From positions 1-64,000 of the forward strand of contig NZ_JAKSXX010000189.1 of assembly GCF_022829385.1 (NCBI RefSeq): a stretch of 64,000 bases of DNA. The letters run 5' to 3'. The notes under the pieces were generated by a model. That model was not told the origin of the DNA. It ran no database searches and worked only from the letters and a program-made list of their open reading frames with translations. Position numbers and translations under genes: made by a program. The stretch's first letter is position 1; each line of letters starts with the position of its first letter. This DNA is from Methylobacterium sp. J-070. GTDB taxonomy: Bacteria > Pseudomonadota > Alphaproteobacteria > Rhizobiales > Beijerinckiaceae. Below, one piece after another: positions 57,459 through 64,000 of the stretch.

Positions 57459-58892
57459 TCAGGCGTCGAGCACCCAGGTGTCCTTCGTACCACCACCCTG
57501 GCTGGAATTGACCACCAGGGACCCTTCCTTCAGGGCCACCCGCGTCAGGCCGCCGGGCACGATGCGGATCTGGTCGGCGCCGTTGAGCACGAACGGCCTG
57601 AGGTCGACGTGGCGCGGCGCGACCCCGGAGGCCACGAAGGTCGGGCAGGTTGAGAGCGACAGGGTCGGCTGGGCGATGAACCCGTCCGGCGCGTGCCGGA
57701 GCTTCCTGGCGAAGTCGTCGAGCTCGCGTTTGCTGGCGTGCGGGCCGACCAGCATGCCGTAGCCCCCCGATCCGTTGACCTCCTTCACCACCAGCTCGGA
57801 CAGGTTGTCCATCACGTAGGCGAAGGCGTCCTTCTCGCGACACCGGTAGGTCGGCACGTTGTGCAGGATCGGCTCCTCGCCGGTGAAGAACTTCACGATC
57901 TCCGGCATGTAGCTGTAGACCGCCTTGTCGTCCGAGATGCCCGTGCCGACGGCGTTGGCCAGCGTGACCGAGCCGCGCTCGTAGGCGTTCATCAGGCCCG
58001 GCACCCCGAGGACCGAGTCCGGGCGGAACACGAGCGGGTCGAGGAAATCGTCGTCGAGGCGGCGATAGATCACGTCGACCCGGCGCGGCCCCTCGGTGGT
58101 CCGCATGTACACCACGTCGTCCTTGGTGAAGAGGTCGGAGGCCTCCACCAGCTCGACGCCGAGCTTGTCGGCCAGGAACGAGTGCTCGTAGAACGCGGAA
58201 TTGAAGCGCCCGGGCGTCAGAAGCACCACCGTGGGATCGCGGGTCGCCGTGCTCGGAGCCAGGCTGCGCAGGGTGGCGAGCAGCGCGTCCGGATAATTCT
58301 CCACCGGGGCGACCCGGTGCTTCGAGAACAGGTCCGGGAACAGGCGCAGCATCACCTCCCGGTTTTCCAGCATGTAGGAGACGCCGGAGGGGATGCGGGC
58401 ATTGTCCTCCAGCACGAAGAAGTCGTTCTCGCCGGTCCGCACGATGTCGATGCCGGCGATGTGCACGTAGAGGTCGTGCGGCACCCGGAAGGATCGCATC
58501 TCCATGCGGTAATGCGCGTTCCGGTAGACGAGGTCCGCCGGGATGATCCCGGCCTTGATGCAGTCCTGCGCGCCGTAGACGTCCTTCAGGAACAGGTTGA
58601 TGGCGGTGACGCGCTGCTTCAGCCCGCGCTCCAGGAAGGCCCATTCCGGCTTGGTGATCACCCGGGGGATGATGTCGAAGGGGATGAGCCGCTCGGTCGA
58701 TTCGTTGTCGCCGTAGACCGCGAAGGTGATGCCGATCCGGCGGAACAGCAGTTCGGCCTGGCTGCGGCGCGTATTGAAGTGCTCGGGCGGCGTGCTCTCG
58801 AGCCAGGACTTGAGTTGGCCATAGGCGTCGCGGACGGCGGCCGGGTCGGCGGCACCGATCCCGTTCATCTCGTCGAAGGCCGTCACCGCCAT
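57459..58892 (-). CDS. Circularly permuted type 2 ATP-grasp protein
   Basis: Predicted ATP-dependent carboxylate-amine ligase of 477 residues. Family sequence: MAVTAFDEMNGIGAADPAAV, FDIIPRVITKPEWAFLERGL, GIDIVRTGENDFFVLEDNAR with metal-binding acidic residues, IPSGVSYMLENREVM, YNAF-like FNSAFYEHSFLADKLGVELV, and GSGGYGMLVGPHASKRELDD. The ATP-grasp elements occur in rearranged order, as the name says. It should form amide or peptide bonds; neither acid nor amine partner is known. ATG 58892. First gene of the four-gene minus-strand cluster ending with anbu. Confidence 0.93.
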   Translation of the reverse strand: MAVTAFDEMNGIGAADPAAVRDAYGQLKSWLESTPPEHFNTRRSQAELLFRRIGITFAVYGDNESTERLIPFDIIPRVITKPEWAFLERGLKQRVTAINLFLKDVYGAQDCIKAGIIPADLVYRNAHYRMEMRSFRVPHDLYVHIAGIDIVRTGENDFFVLEDNARIPSGVSYMLENREVMLRLFPDLFSKHRVAPVENYPDALLATLRSLAPSTATRDPTVVLLTPGRFNSAFYEHSFLADKLGVELVEASDLFTKDDVVYMRTTEGPRRVDVIYRRLDDDFLDPLVFRPDSVLGVPGLMNAYERGSVTLANAVGTGISDDKAVYSYMPEIVKFFTGEEPILHNVPTYRCREKDAFAYVMDNLSELVVKEVNGSGGYGMLVGPHASKRELDDFARKLRHAPDGFIAQPTLSLSTCPTFVASGVAPRHVDLRPFVLNGADQIRIVPGGLTRVALKEGSLVVNSSQGGGTKDTWVLDA

Positions 58893-58988
58893 CTCGCTCC
58901 TCCCATACGCTCCCGCTCTTGAGGCAAGAGGCGCGCCACCCGTCCAGGGCTACAGACACGCGCGACAACGCTCAAGGCGGCCGGAGGA

Positions 58989-59735
58989 TCAGATCAATTT
59001 CAGGCCTTTCAGACTGGCGTGCCCGTTCCGACCGAGGATCACGTGGTCGTGCACGACGATCTTCAGAGGCGCCAGGACCGCCACGATCTCGCGCGTCATC
59101 GCCACGTCGACCGCGGAGGGGGCGGGATCGCCGGAGGGGTGGTTGTGGGCCAGGATGACCGCGGTCGCCGACAGCTCGAGCGCCCGGCGGGCAACCTCGC
59201 GGGGATAGACCGGCGTGTGGTCGACGGTCCCGCGCCCCTGCACCTCGTCGGCGATGAGGTGGTTGCGCTTGTCGAGGAACAGGATGCGGAACTCCTCGCG
59301 CGGCGCGAACGCCATCGTGGCGCGCAGGTATTCGTGGAGGGCGCTCTACGAATCCAGGAGCGCCCGCTCGCGGATCGCGCCCCGGGCGAGGCGGCGCGCG
59401 GCGGCCTCGATTACCTTCAGATCCGAGGCGACTCCGGCGCTGACCCCCTCCACCTCCATGAGGCGCGCCGCCTCGGCACTCACCACCTCGGCGAAGCTGC
59501 CGAACCGCGCGACCAGGGCCTTGGCGAGGGGCTTCACGTCCCGGCGGGGGATGGCCCGGAACAGCACCAACTCCAGCAGCTCGTAATCGGGCAGCGCGTC
59601 GCCGCCCGCAGCCGTGAACTTCTCGCGCAGGCGGTCCCGATGACCGTGATAGTGCGGCGATTCCTTCTCGGCGGAGGCGGGGCCGGCGCTGTCGGCGAAC
59701 AGGCCGGCCCCGCAATCGTCCGGCCGGGGCGTCAC
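58989..59735 (-). pseudogene. radC: RadC/JAB-domain protein gene interrupted by an amber codon
   Basis: The upstream half (59735-59346) encodes the helix-hairpin-helix region (ELLELVLFRAIPRRDVKPLA, VEGVSAGVASDLKVIEAAAR) and stops at TAG 59348-59346. The same frame then continues SALHEYLRATMAFAPREEFR and the JAB metalloprotease-like domain with HNHPSGDPAPSAVD and EFRILFLDKRN to the end at 58989. Family members have a Trp where the stop lies (SSWDAL-type sequence), so TGG to TAG is the simplest explanation. The C-terminal part could restart at ATG 59315 as a 108-residue JAB protein. RadC-type proteins have no proven biochemical role. It starts 6 bases after map. Confidence 0.88.
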
Positions 59736-59741
59736 GGCCGG

Positions 59742-60569
59742 TCAGGCGGCGGGATTGACGGGCTGGTGCAGCCCCTTGGGTGAGATCGTGAAGATCTCGA
59801 CGCCGGTCTCGGTGACCGCCACGGTGTGCTCGAACTGGGCGGAGAGCGAGCGGTCGCGGGTGACGGCGGTCCAGCCGTCGCCCAGGACCTTTACGGAGGG
59901 ACGCCCGAGGTTGATCATCGGCTCGACCGTGAAGAACTGGCCGGGCTTGAACGGCACGTCGTAGCTCGCCTCGACGTAGTGCAGGATCGTGGGCGCGTCG
60001 TGATAGGTGCGGCCGAGCCCGTGGCCGCAGAAGTCGCGCACCACCGAGCAGCGTTCGGCCTCGGCGTAGGACTGGATCGCCCGGCCGATGTCGTTGGTCG
60101 AGCCGCCCGGCTTCACCGCCGCCACGCCGCGCATCAGCGCCTCGTAGGTGATCTCGCACAGGCGCTGCGCCCGGCGCGGGACCTCGCCGACATAGGCCAT
60201 CCGGCTCGAATCGCCGTGCCAGCCGTCGAGGATCAGGCAGATGTCGAGGTTGACGATGTCGCCCTCGCGCAGGGGCTTGTCGTTGGGAATGCCGTGGCAG
60301 ACCACGTGGTTGATCGAGGTGCAGATCGATTTCGGGTAGCCGCGGTAGAGCAGCGACGCCGGATAGGCGCCGTGGTCCATGGCGAACTCGTAGGCGAGCC
60401 GGTCGAGGGTCTCGGTGGTGACGCCGGGCTGCGTCGCCTCCATCAGGATGTCGAGGGCCTCGGCCGTGAGGCGGCCCGCCCGGCGCATGCCTTCGAACCC
60501 CTCGGGGCCGTGGATCGGCGGCTCCGGGGCGCGGCGCGCACCCTGCGCGATGGCCTGTTCCTGCTGCAT
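59742..60569 (-). CDS. map: Type I methionine aminopeptidase
   Basis: Removes the initiator methionine from new proteins; a two-metal cytosolic enzyme. It has 275 residues. Metal ligands and motifs: VCHGIPNDKPLREGDIVNLD, ILDGWHGDSSRM, FCGHGLGRTYHDAPTILHYV, FFTVEPMINLG and FEHTVAVTETGVEIFT. ATG 60569 (MQQEQAIAQGARRAPEPPIH); the longer open frame upstream is not conserved. radC follows immediately on the same strand. Divergent from the zinc-finger gene across 200 bases that should hold both promoters. Confidence 0.96.
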   Translation of the reverse strand: MQQEQAIAQGARRAPEPPIHGPEGFEGMRRAGRLTAEALDILMEATQPGVTTETLDRLAYEFAMDHGAYPASLLYRGYPKSICTSINHVVCHGIPNDKPLREGDIVNLDICLILDGWHGDSSRMAYVGEVPRRAQRLCEITYEALMRGVAAVKPGGSTNDIGRAIQSYAEAERCSVVRDFCGHGLGRTYHDAPTILHYVEASYDVPFKPGQFFTVEPMINLGRPSVKVLGDGWTAVTRDRSLSAQFEHTVAVTETGVEIFTISPKGLHQPVNPAA

Positions 60570-60769
60570 CGTCGAGACTTTTCGCGGCCCTGTCGATCGG
60601 ATGTCCCACCTATGTACGGTGCGCGGCGCGGCAGGCCAAGCCGCGCGCCGCGCGGCAAGGGCCGAGGCTTGCGCCATCCGCGGGGCTGGCGGCATAAGCG
60701 GCCGCGAGACGCCCGGGAGCGCGCGCGCCGATTCGGCGCGTGGCCGGTTGCGGGGCAGGCGAGGGCCGG

Positions 60770-61027
60770 ATGGCAGGCAAGGCAGTACCGCACTTCCACA
60801 ACGAGCCCGGCGTGCCGGTGATCGCCGTGGGCGTGAAGGAGTTCATGTGCATCGGCGCCCTGCCGCCGTTCGATCACCCGCACGTGTTCCTCGACATGGG
60901 CGCCGAGACCGAGATCATCTGCCAGTACTGCTCGACGCTCTATCGCTACCGGGCCGGCCTGAAGGCGAACGAGGCGGAGCCGCAGGCCTGCGTCTGGCGG
61001 GACGACGCCAAGCTCGCCGCGGAGTAG
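60770..61027 (+). CDS. CHCC-type zinc-finger protein
   Basis: Protein of 85 residues. FMCIGALPPFDHPHVFLDMG followed by EIICQYCSTLYRYR gives the Cys-His-Cys-Cys zinc site of the zf-CHCC family, which includes the mitochondrial complex I subunit NDUFS6. In alphaproteobacteria such small proteins are often associated with complex I; nothing nearby tests that here. ATG 60770 follows GAGGGCC. An earlier in-frame start (60740) adds non-conserved residues. The monooxygenase gene begins 13 bases after its stop. Confidence 0.87.
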   Translation: MAGKAVPHFHNEPGVPVIAVGVKEFMCIGALPPFDHPHVFLDMGAETEIICQYCSTLYRYRAGLKANEAEPQACVWRDDAKLAAE

Positions 61028-61040
61028 GCGCGCGCCGGCG

Positions 61041-62234
61041 GTGTCCTCGGACCAGCGACCTCTCAGGATCGGGATCGTCGGAGCCGGGATCGGCGGCCTG
61101 ACGGCGGCGCTGTCGCTGTCGGATGCCGGCCATTCCGTGACGGTGATCGAGCGCCGGACCGGCTTCAGCGAAGTCGGGGCCGGGATCCAGATCTCGCCCA
61201 ACGCGAGCCGCGTCCTGGCGGCGCTCGGCGTATCCGCGGCCCTGCGGCGGGCGGCCAGCGAGCCGCCGGGGGTCGAGATCCGCGCCCTCGCCAGCGGCCG
61301 GCGCATCGGCGGCGTCGCCCTCGGGGCCGACGCGCAGGCGCAGTTCGGCGCGCCCTACTACGTGATCCACCGGGCCGATCTGCAGACCCTCCTGCTCGAC
61401 GCCCTGCGGGGCCGTCCGGCGATCCGCCTCATGATGGGCCGCACCGTCACGGACGTCGCCGAGACGATCTCGGACGCCGTCGTGACCGCGGAGGGCGCCG
61501 CCGGCCCGCAGGCGCTCACCTTCGATCTGGTGGTCGCGGCCGACGGGCTGCGCTCGCGTCTGCGCGCCCATCTCGACGCGGCGCCGCTCCGGCCGGGCTA
61601 TGCGGCGGCGTGGCGGGCGCTGGTCCCGATCGAGGCGGCGCCGGAGGCCCTGCGCGGTCCGGCGACCGGCCTCTGGCTCGGGCGGAACCGCCACGTGGTC
61701 CATTACCCGGTGCGGGACGGCCAGCTCCTCAACGTCGTGGCCGTCGTCCCCGAAGCGGTGGGCGACGAGGGCTGGGGCCGGCTCGGAGAGCCGGCCGTGC
61801 TGCGGGCCCAGCTCCGGGGCTGCGCCGGACCCCTGCGCGATCTTCTCAGCCTGCCGGATTCCTGGCTGGTCTGGTCGCTCGCCGACCGGGCCGTGGCGCG
61901 TCCGCTGGCGCGCGGCCGGATCGCGCTGATCGGCGATGCGGCCCATCCGGTCCTGCCCTACCTGGCGCAGGGCGCGGCCCTGGCCATCGAGGATGCCGCC
62001 GTGCTGACGCGCGCGCTCGCCGACCGGGCCGACGTCCCGGCGGCGCTCGCCGCCTTCTCGGCGGAGCGGACCGGCCGCCTCCGGCGCGTCCAGAGGGCGG
62101 CCCGGGGGAACGGCCGCACCTACCACGCCAGGGGGCTCGTGGCCTTTTTGCGCAACGCCGTCATGGGTCGCCTCGGCCCCCACGGCATGCGCGACCGCTA
62201 CGCCTGGCTGTATGGCTGGACGCCGCCCGCTTGA
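61041..62234 (+). CDS. FAD-dependent monooxygenase (aromatic hydroxylase family)
   Basis: Flavoprotein of 397 residues resembling salicylate/3-hydroxybenzoate hydroxylases. The FAD motif is RIGIVGAGIGGLTAALSLSD, then VGAGIQISPNASRVLAALGV, the DG motif FDLVVAADGLRSRLR, and the GD motif GRIALIGDAAHPVLPYLAQG with the usual family ending. The substrate is not predictable. The start is GTG 61041, thirteen bases after the zinc-finger gene, so the two are likely co-transcribed. No ring-cleavage genes are adjacent, which argues against a role in a clustered degradation pathway. Confidence 0.88.
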   Translation: MSSDQRPLRIGIVGAGIGGLTAALSLSDAGHSVTVIERRTGFSEVGAGIQISPNASRVLAALGVSAALRRAASEPPGVEIRALASGRRIGGVALGADAQAQFGAPYYVIHRADLQTLLLDALRGRPAIRLMMGRTVTDVAETISDAVVTAEGAAGPQALTFDLVVAADGLRSRLRAHLDAAPLRPGYAAAWRALVPIEAAPEALRGPATGLWLGRNRHVVHYPVRDGQLLNVVAVVPEAVGDEGWGRLGEPAVLRAQLRGCAGPLRDLLSLPDSWLVWSLADRAVARPLARGRIALIGDAAHPVLPYLAQGAALAIEDAAVLTRALADRADVPAALAAFSAERTGRLRRVQRAARGNGRTYHARGLVAFLRNAVMGRLGPHGMRDRYAWLYGWTPPA

Positions 62235-62268
62235 TCGCGCCCGCTGCCGCCGCTACCGAGAAGCCCGG

Positions 62269-62355
<87 letters not shown>

Positions 62356-62736
62356 GCCCTCGTCTGGGTTGAAGGTATCTGACCGAACCGGTCGGGATGT
62401 CCTTCGGGGCAAGGCATGCGTCTTCGCAGTCTTTGCAGTCTTTGCAACGCGATCCCTTGAACGCGCACTCGTACGGACAGCCTAAAATTTGTGCAGACTC
62501 CGGGAAATCGCTCGCGTCAGATGCGCCAGCGGGGTTCGAAAATCATTTTCCGCGAAGTGGTAATGGTCGGCTCACAGGGAATTGATCTTCGGCGACGTTC
62601 TCGATTTTCGCTCTGTGAGATTCAGTATACCAGACATGAACATACTGAAATCGTAGCTGTTTACCTCGTTTGGGGGACATTCAGTTAGGCTTTTGCAATT
62701 ACCATCATTTGGGCTCGCCACAGATGAGTGACGGAC
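62356..62736 (+). other. AT-rich stretch downstream of tRNA-Leu
   Basis: 381 bases, turning distinctly AT-rich after about 62470. It contains a short tandem repeat, GCAGTCTTT twice (62416-62433). No long copy of the tRNA 3' end and no integrase gene was found, so integration of an element is only a possibility. Reading frames here look random. Confidence 0.5.
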
Positions 62737-62901
62737 ATGATCGACGACGGTCCCCCCATCAAATTCGTTGCCCTCTGGGGTATGTTCGCTCTCCTGATGC
62801 TGTTCGGTCAGGCGCAGCTCATCAGCCATGGCGCGAATATCTCCCTGTCTTATCAAGTGGAACAGAGCGCTGAACCCGCGTTGATGGCGGCTTTGGACTG
62901 A
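62737..62901 (+). CDS. Possible 54-residue small membrane protein
   Basis: Open frame from ATG 62737 to TGA 62901. It encodes a short polar start (MIDDGPPIK), one hydrophobic segment (FVALWGMFALLMLFGQAQLI) and a polar tail ending MAALD. A purine-rich sequence (GATGAGTGACGGAC) lies just upstream. It sits in AT-rich DNA where random open frames are short, and overlapping frames on both strands exist. Support is the clean membrane helix only; no family was recognised. Confidence 0.35.
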   Translation: MIDDGPPIKFVALWGMFALLMLFGQAQLISHGANISLSYQVEQSAEPALMAALD

Positions 62902-63362
62902 CGCTCTGAAGTTGACGGGGAAAATCGGTCTGGCACCGATGATCCAGACTGCTTGACGGGTGTCAGCCGGCGGCGACGGGCGGGCGTAATGCCTCCCTCA
63001 GCCTTGCGGCGGTTGCCCACACAGCGCCGGCATCACGGGAACGCCGGCACGCCGCCGAACGACGATGCGACGGCACTCGCGGGCACGCCGCGTGACGTGG
63101 CCGATACGCCTCCTTCGACCGCGCCGGGAATGATTGGCTTGACGGACCCGCGCCCGCAGATCCGTGCGCAGCGAGTCGGCATCGGACCCTTCCTCGGCGC
63201 TCAGGCGGCTCAAACATCCGGGCGCCGCGCCCGGCGCGGCCGGGGCGGCGTGACAGCGCTGGGATGCCGGGCGTCAGAAGCCTCCGGATCCGTCGCATTT
63301 GACCGATCCGCGAAACCGCCGCCTACCGTTTCCGTGTCAGGCTCCCCGCAAGGAGACCCTGC
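62902..63362. other. Intergenic stretch before the flagellar-like gene
   Basis: 461 bases with normal high GC returning after about 62940. Overlapping frames on both strands (for example 62953-63366 plus and 62963-63298 minus) are Arg/Pro/Ala-rich shadows without ribosome-binding sites or motifs. Only the AAGGAG ribosome-binding site (63349-63354) of the next gene was recognised. Confidence 0.4.
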
Positions 63363-63611
63363 ATGATCGACGCCCTTCAGACCGCCACCGCCGGCATGAG
63401 CCGCGCGAGCGACCGGCTCGGGAAGGCCGCCCAGACCATCGCGGCCAGCGGAGCGCCGGCCGGCGACACCGCGCTGGCGCCCGCCGCCCAGGTCGACCTG
63501 TCGGGAGCCGCCGTGGACCTGATCGGGGCGAAATCCGCCTTCGCGCTCAACGCCGCCGTGGCGCGCACCGCCGACCGCATGACCGGGCAGCTCCTCGACA
63601 TCAGCGCCTGA
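63363..63611 (+). CDS. Tiny flagellar axial-like (rod/hook D0-type) protein
   Basis: Protein of 82 residues. Its N-terminal helix (MIDALQTATAGMSRASDRLG, KAAQTIA) resembles the first helix of flagellar rod and hook proteins. Its C-terminal helix (AVDLIGAKSAFALNAAVART followed by ADRMTGQLLDISA) resembles their last helix. Between them is only a short loop, so it would be a D0-domain-only member. ATG 63363 is preceded by a strong AAGGAG eight bases away, so expression is likely. No flagellar genes are nearby. It overlaps the end of the convergent DUF1275 gene by 11 bases. Confidence 0.7.
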   Translation: MIDALQTATAGMSRASDRLGKAAQTIAASGAPAGDTALAPAAQVDLSGAAVDLIGAKSAFALNAAVARTADRMTGQLLDISA

Positions 63612-64000
63612 AAGCCGGAACCGCGAGGCCGGCGAGGATCGCGGCCGCCGCGAACAGCAGCGCCACGCCGACGAGGCGGTAGGCGACCACGCCGACCACG
63701 CCGCCCGCCAGGAAGGCGCCGACGGTGGACAGGTGCAGCCGCAGGCGCGCGGGGTCGTGGGGTTTCAGCGGGCCGGTTCCGGACGCGCCGCGATCCAGCC
63801 AGCGCGCCAGCTCAATTCCGATATCGGTGATCGTGCCGGTGACGTGCGTGGTCCGCACCCGGGCTTCGGAGATCTTGGTCACGGCCGCATTCTGCAGGCC
63901 CAGGATGAAGCTCAGGCCCGCCACGAGGGTGTGGCTCCGGGCCGGCTCATCGAGGGGCAGCACGAGCAGGCCGACGGCGACGAGGAGGATCGCCTCGGCG
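63601..64000 (-). CDS. DUF1275 (YoaK) family membrane protein, C-terminal part (runs off the window)
   Basis: The last 132 codons of a gene whose start lies beyond base 64000. Family marks: FILGLQNAAVTKISEARVRT and THVTGTITDIGIELARWLDR, then hydrophobic segments LSTVGAFLAGGVVGVVAYRL and VALLFAAAAILAGLAVPAFR at the C-terminus. DUF1275 proteins are polytopic membrane proteins of unknown function. An apparent GTG start at 63963 lies inside the conserved membrane region and is not the real one. Confidence 0.85.
   Translation of the reverse strand, partial: AEAILLVAVGLLVLPLDEPARSHTLVAGLSFILGLQNAAVTKISEARVRTTHVTGTITDIGIELARWLDRGASGTGPLKPHDPARLRLHLSTVGAFLAGGVVGVVAYRLVGVALLFAAAAILAGLAVPAFRR

Noticed and set aside
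62416..62433. Tandem GCAGTCTTT repeat considered as a CRISPR or attachment site
   Set aside because: Only two nine-base units without spacers, no cas or integrase genes, and no matching copy elsewhere in the window.
62572..62856. A 94-codon minus-strand frame in the AT-rich stretch near tRNA-Leu
   Set aside because: No hydrophobic core, no motif and no start signal; it overlaps the more plausible 54-codon membrane ORF.
62953..63366. Overlapping open frames of 111-137 codons on both strands before the flagellar-like gene
   Set aside because: Random Arg/Pro/Ala composition, no ribosome-binding site, and the frames contradict each other; kept only as an intergenic note.

Overview
The window is high-GC, densely coded DNA of an alphaproteobacterium, most probably a Methylobacterium-type member of the Hyphomicrobiales. 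This is inferred from gene order and content: the lptF-lptG-lptD-pdxA-rsmA cluster, yqeY-dnaG-rpoD, an FdhF/YdeP-like molybdoenzyme with a small partner like fdh4AB of methylobacteria, a DUF6460 protein, and typical alphaproteobacterial intergenic palindromes. Nearly all of it is core chromosome. There is no transposase, integrase, phage module, CRISPR array or plasmid function. Most long antisense reading frames are GC-rich shadows of the real genes.

Layout. 1-1.2 kb: 5' part of groEL and complete groES on the minus strand, behind a sigma70-type promoter and a CIRCE operator. 1.2-8.3 kb: a CorA-like transporter, a soluble PAS-containing chemoreceptor after an AT-rich leader, then the PdeM phosphoesterase and Lhr-type helicase pair of ligase-associated DNA repair (the helicase carries an in-frame palindromic insert), and an esterase. 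8.5-19.4 kb: DUF6460 membrane protein, MATE exporter, CoA-ester lyase, FdhF/YdeP-type oxidoreductase with a small partner, pyrD, an S24 regulator, an orphan histidine kinase and a Tim44-like protein. 19.4-26.5 kb: the LPS-export cluster lptF-lptG-lptD with pdxA and rsmA, lacking surA. 26.8-36.6 kb: pepA, a membrane protein, acyl-CoA ligase, msrP, LysR regulator, trxB, an ELM1-like protein, a small exported protein and greA. 36.7-42.5 kb: carB and carA, separated by a small membrane protein and a degraded cupredoxin-like fragment.

42.6-48.7 kb: yqeY-dnaG-rpoD, a variant of the macromolecular-synthesis operon, followed by a class III nucleotide cyclase. 48.8-50.9 kb: a glycosyltransferase-TPR protein beside AT-rich DNA, and a retropepsin-like protease. 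51.1-54.2 kb: a TPP riboswitch controlling thiO-thiS-thiG-thiE, whose frames overlap or nearly abut. 54.2-54.6 kb: two imperfect palindromic repeats. 54.7-58.9 kb: a minus-strand cluster of circularly permuted ATP-grasp, alpha-E, transglutaminase-like and Anbu proteasome-like proteins. This is the least understood system here and the best candidate for new biology. 59.0-64.0 kb: a radC gene broken by an amber codon, map, a CHCC zinc-finger protein, an FAD monooxygenase, tRNA-Leu(TAA), an AT-rich stretch with a possible 54-codon gene, a tiny flagellar-axial-like protein, and the 3' part of a DUF1275 gene.

Functionally the window joins housekeeping (protein folding, replication, transcription, pyrimidine, thiamine and pyridoxal synthesis, LPS export) with a few accessory systems. 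No enzyme was assigned beyond what its motifs support. All calls rest on reading the sequence; no database search was run.
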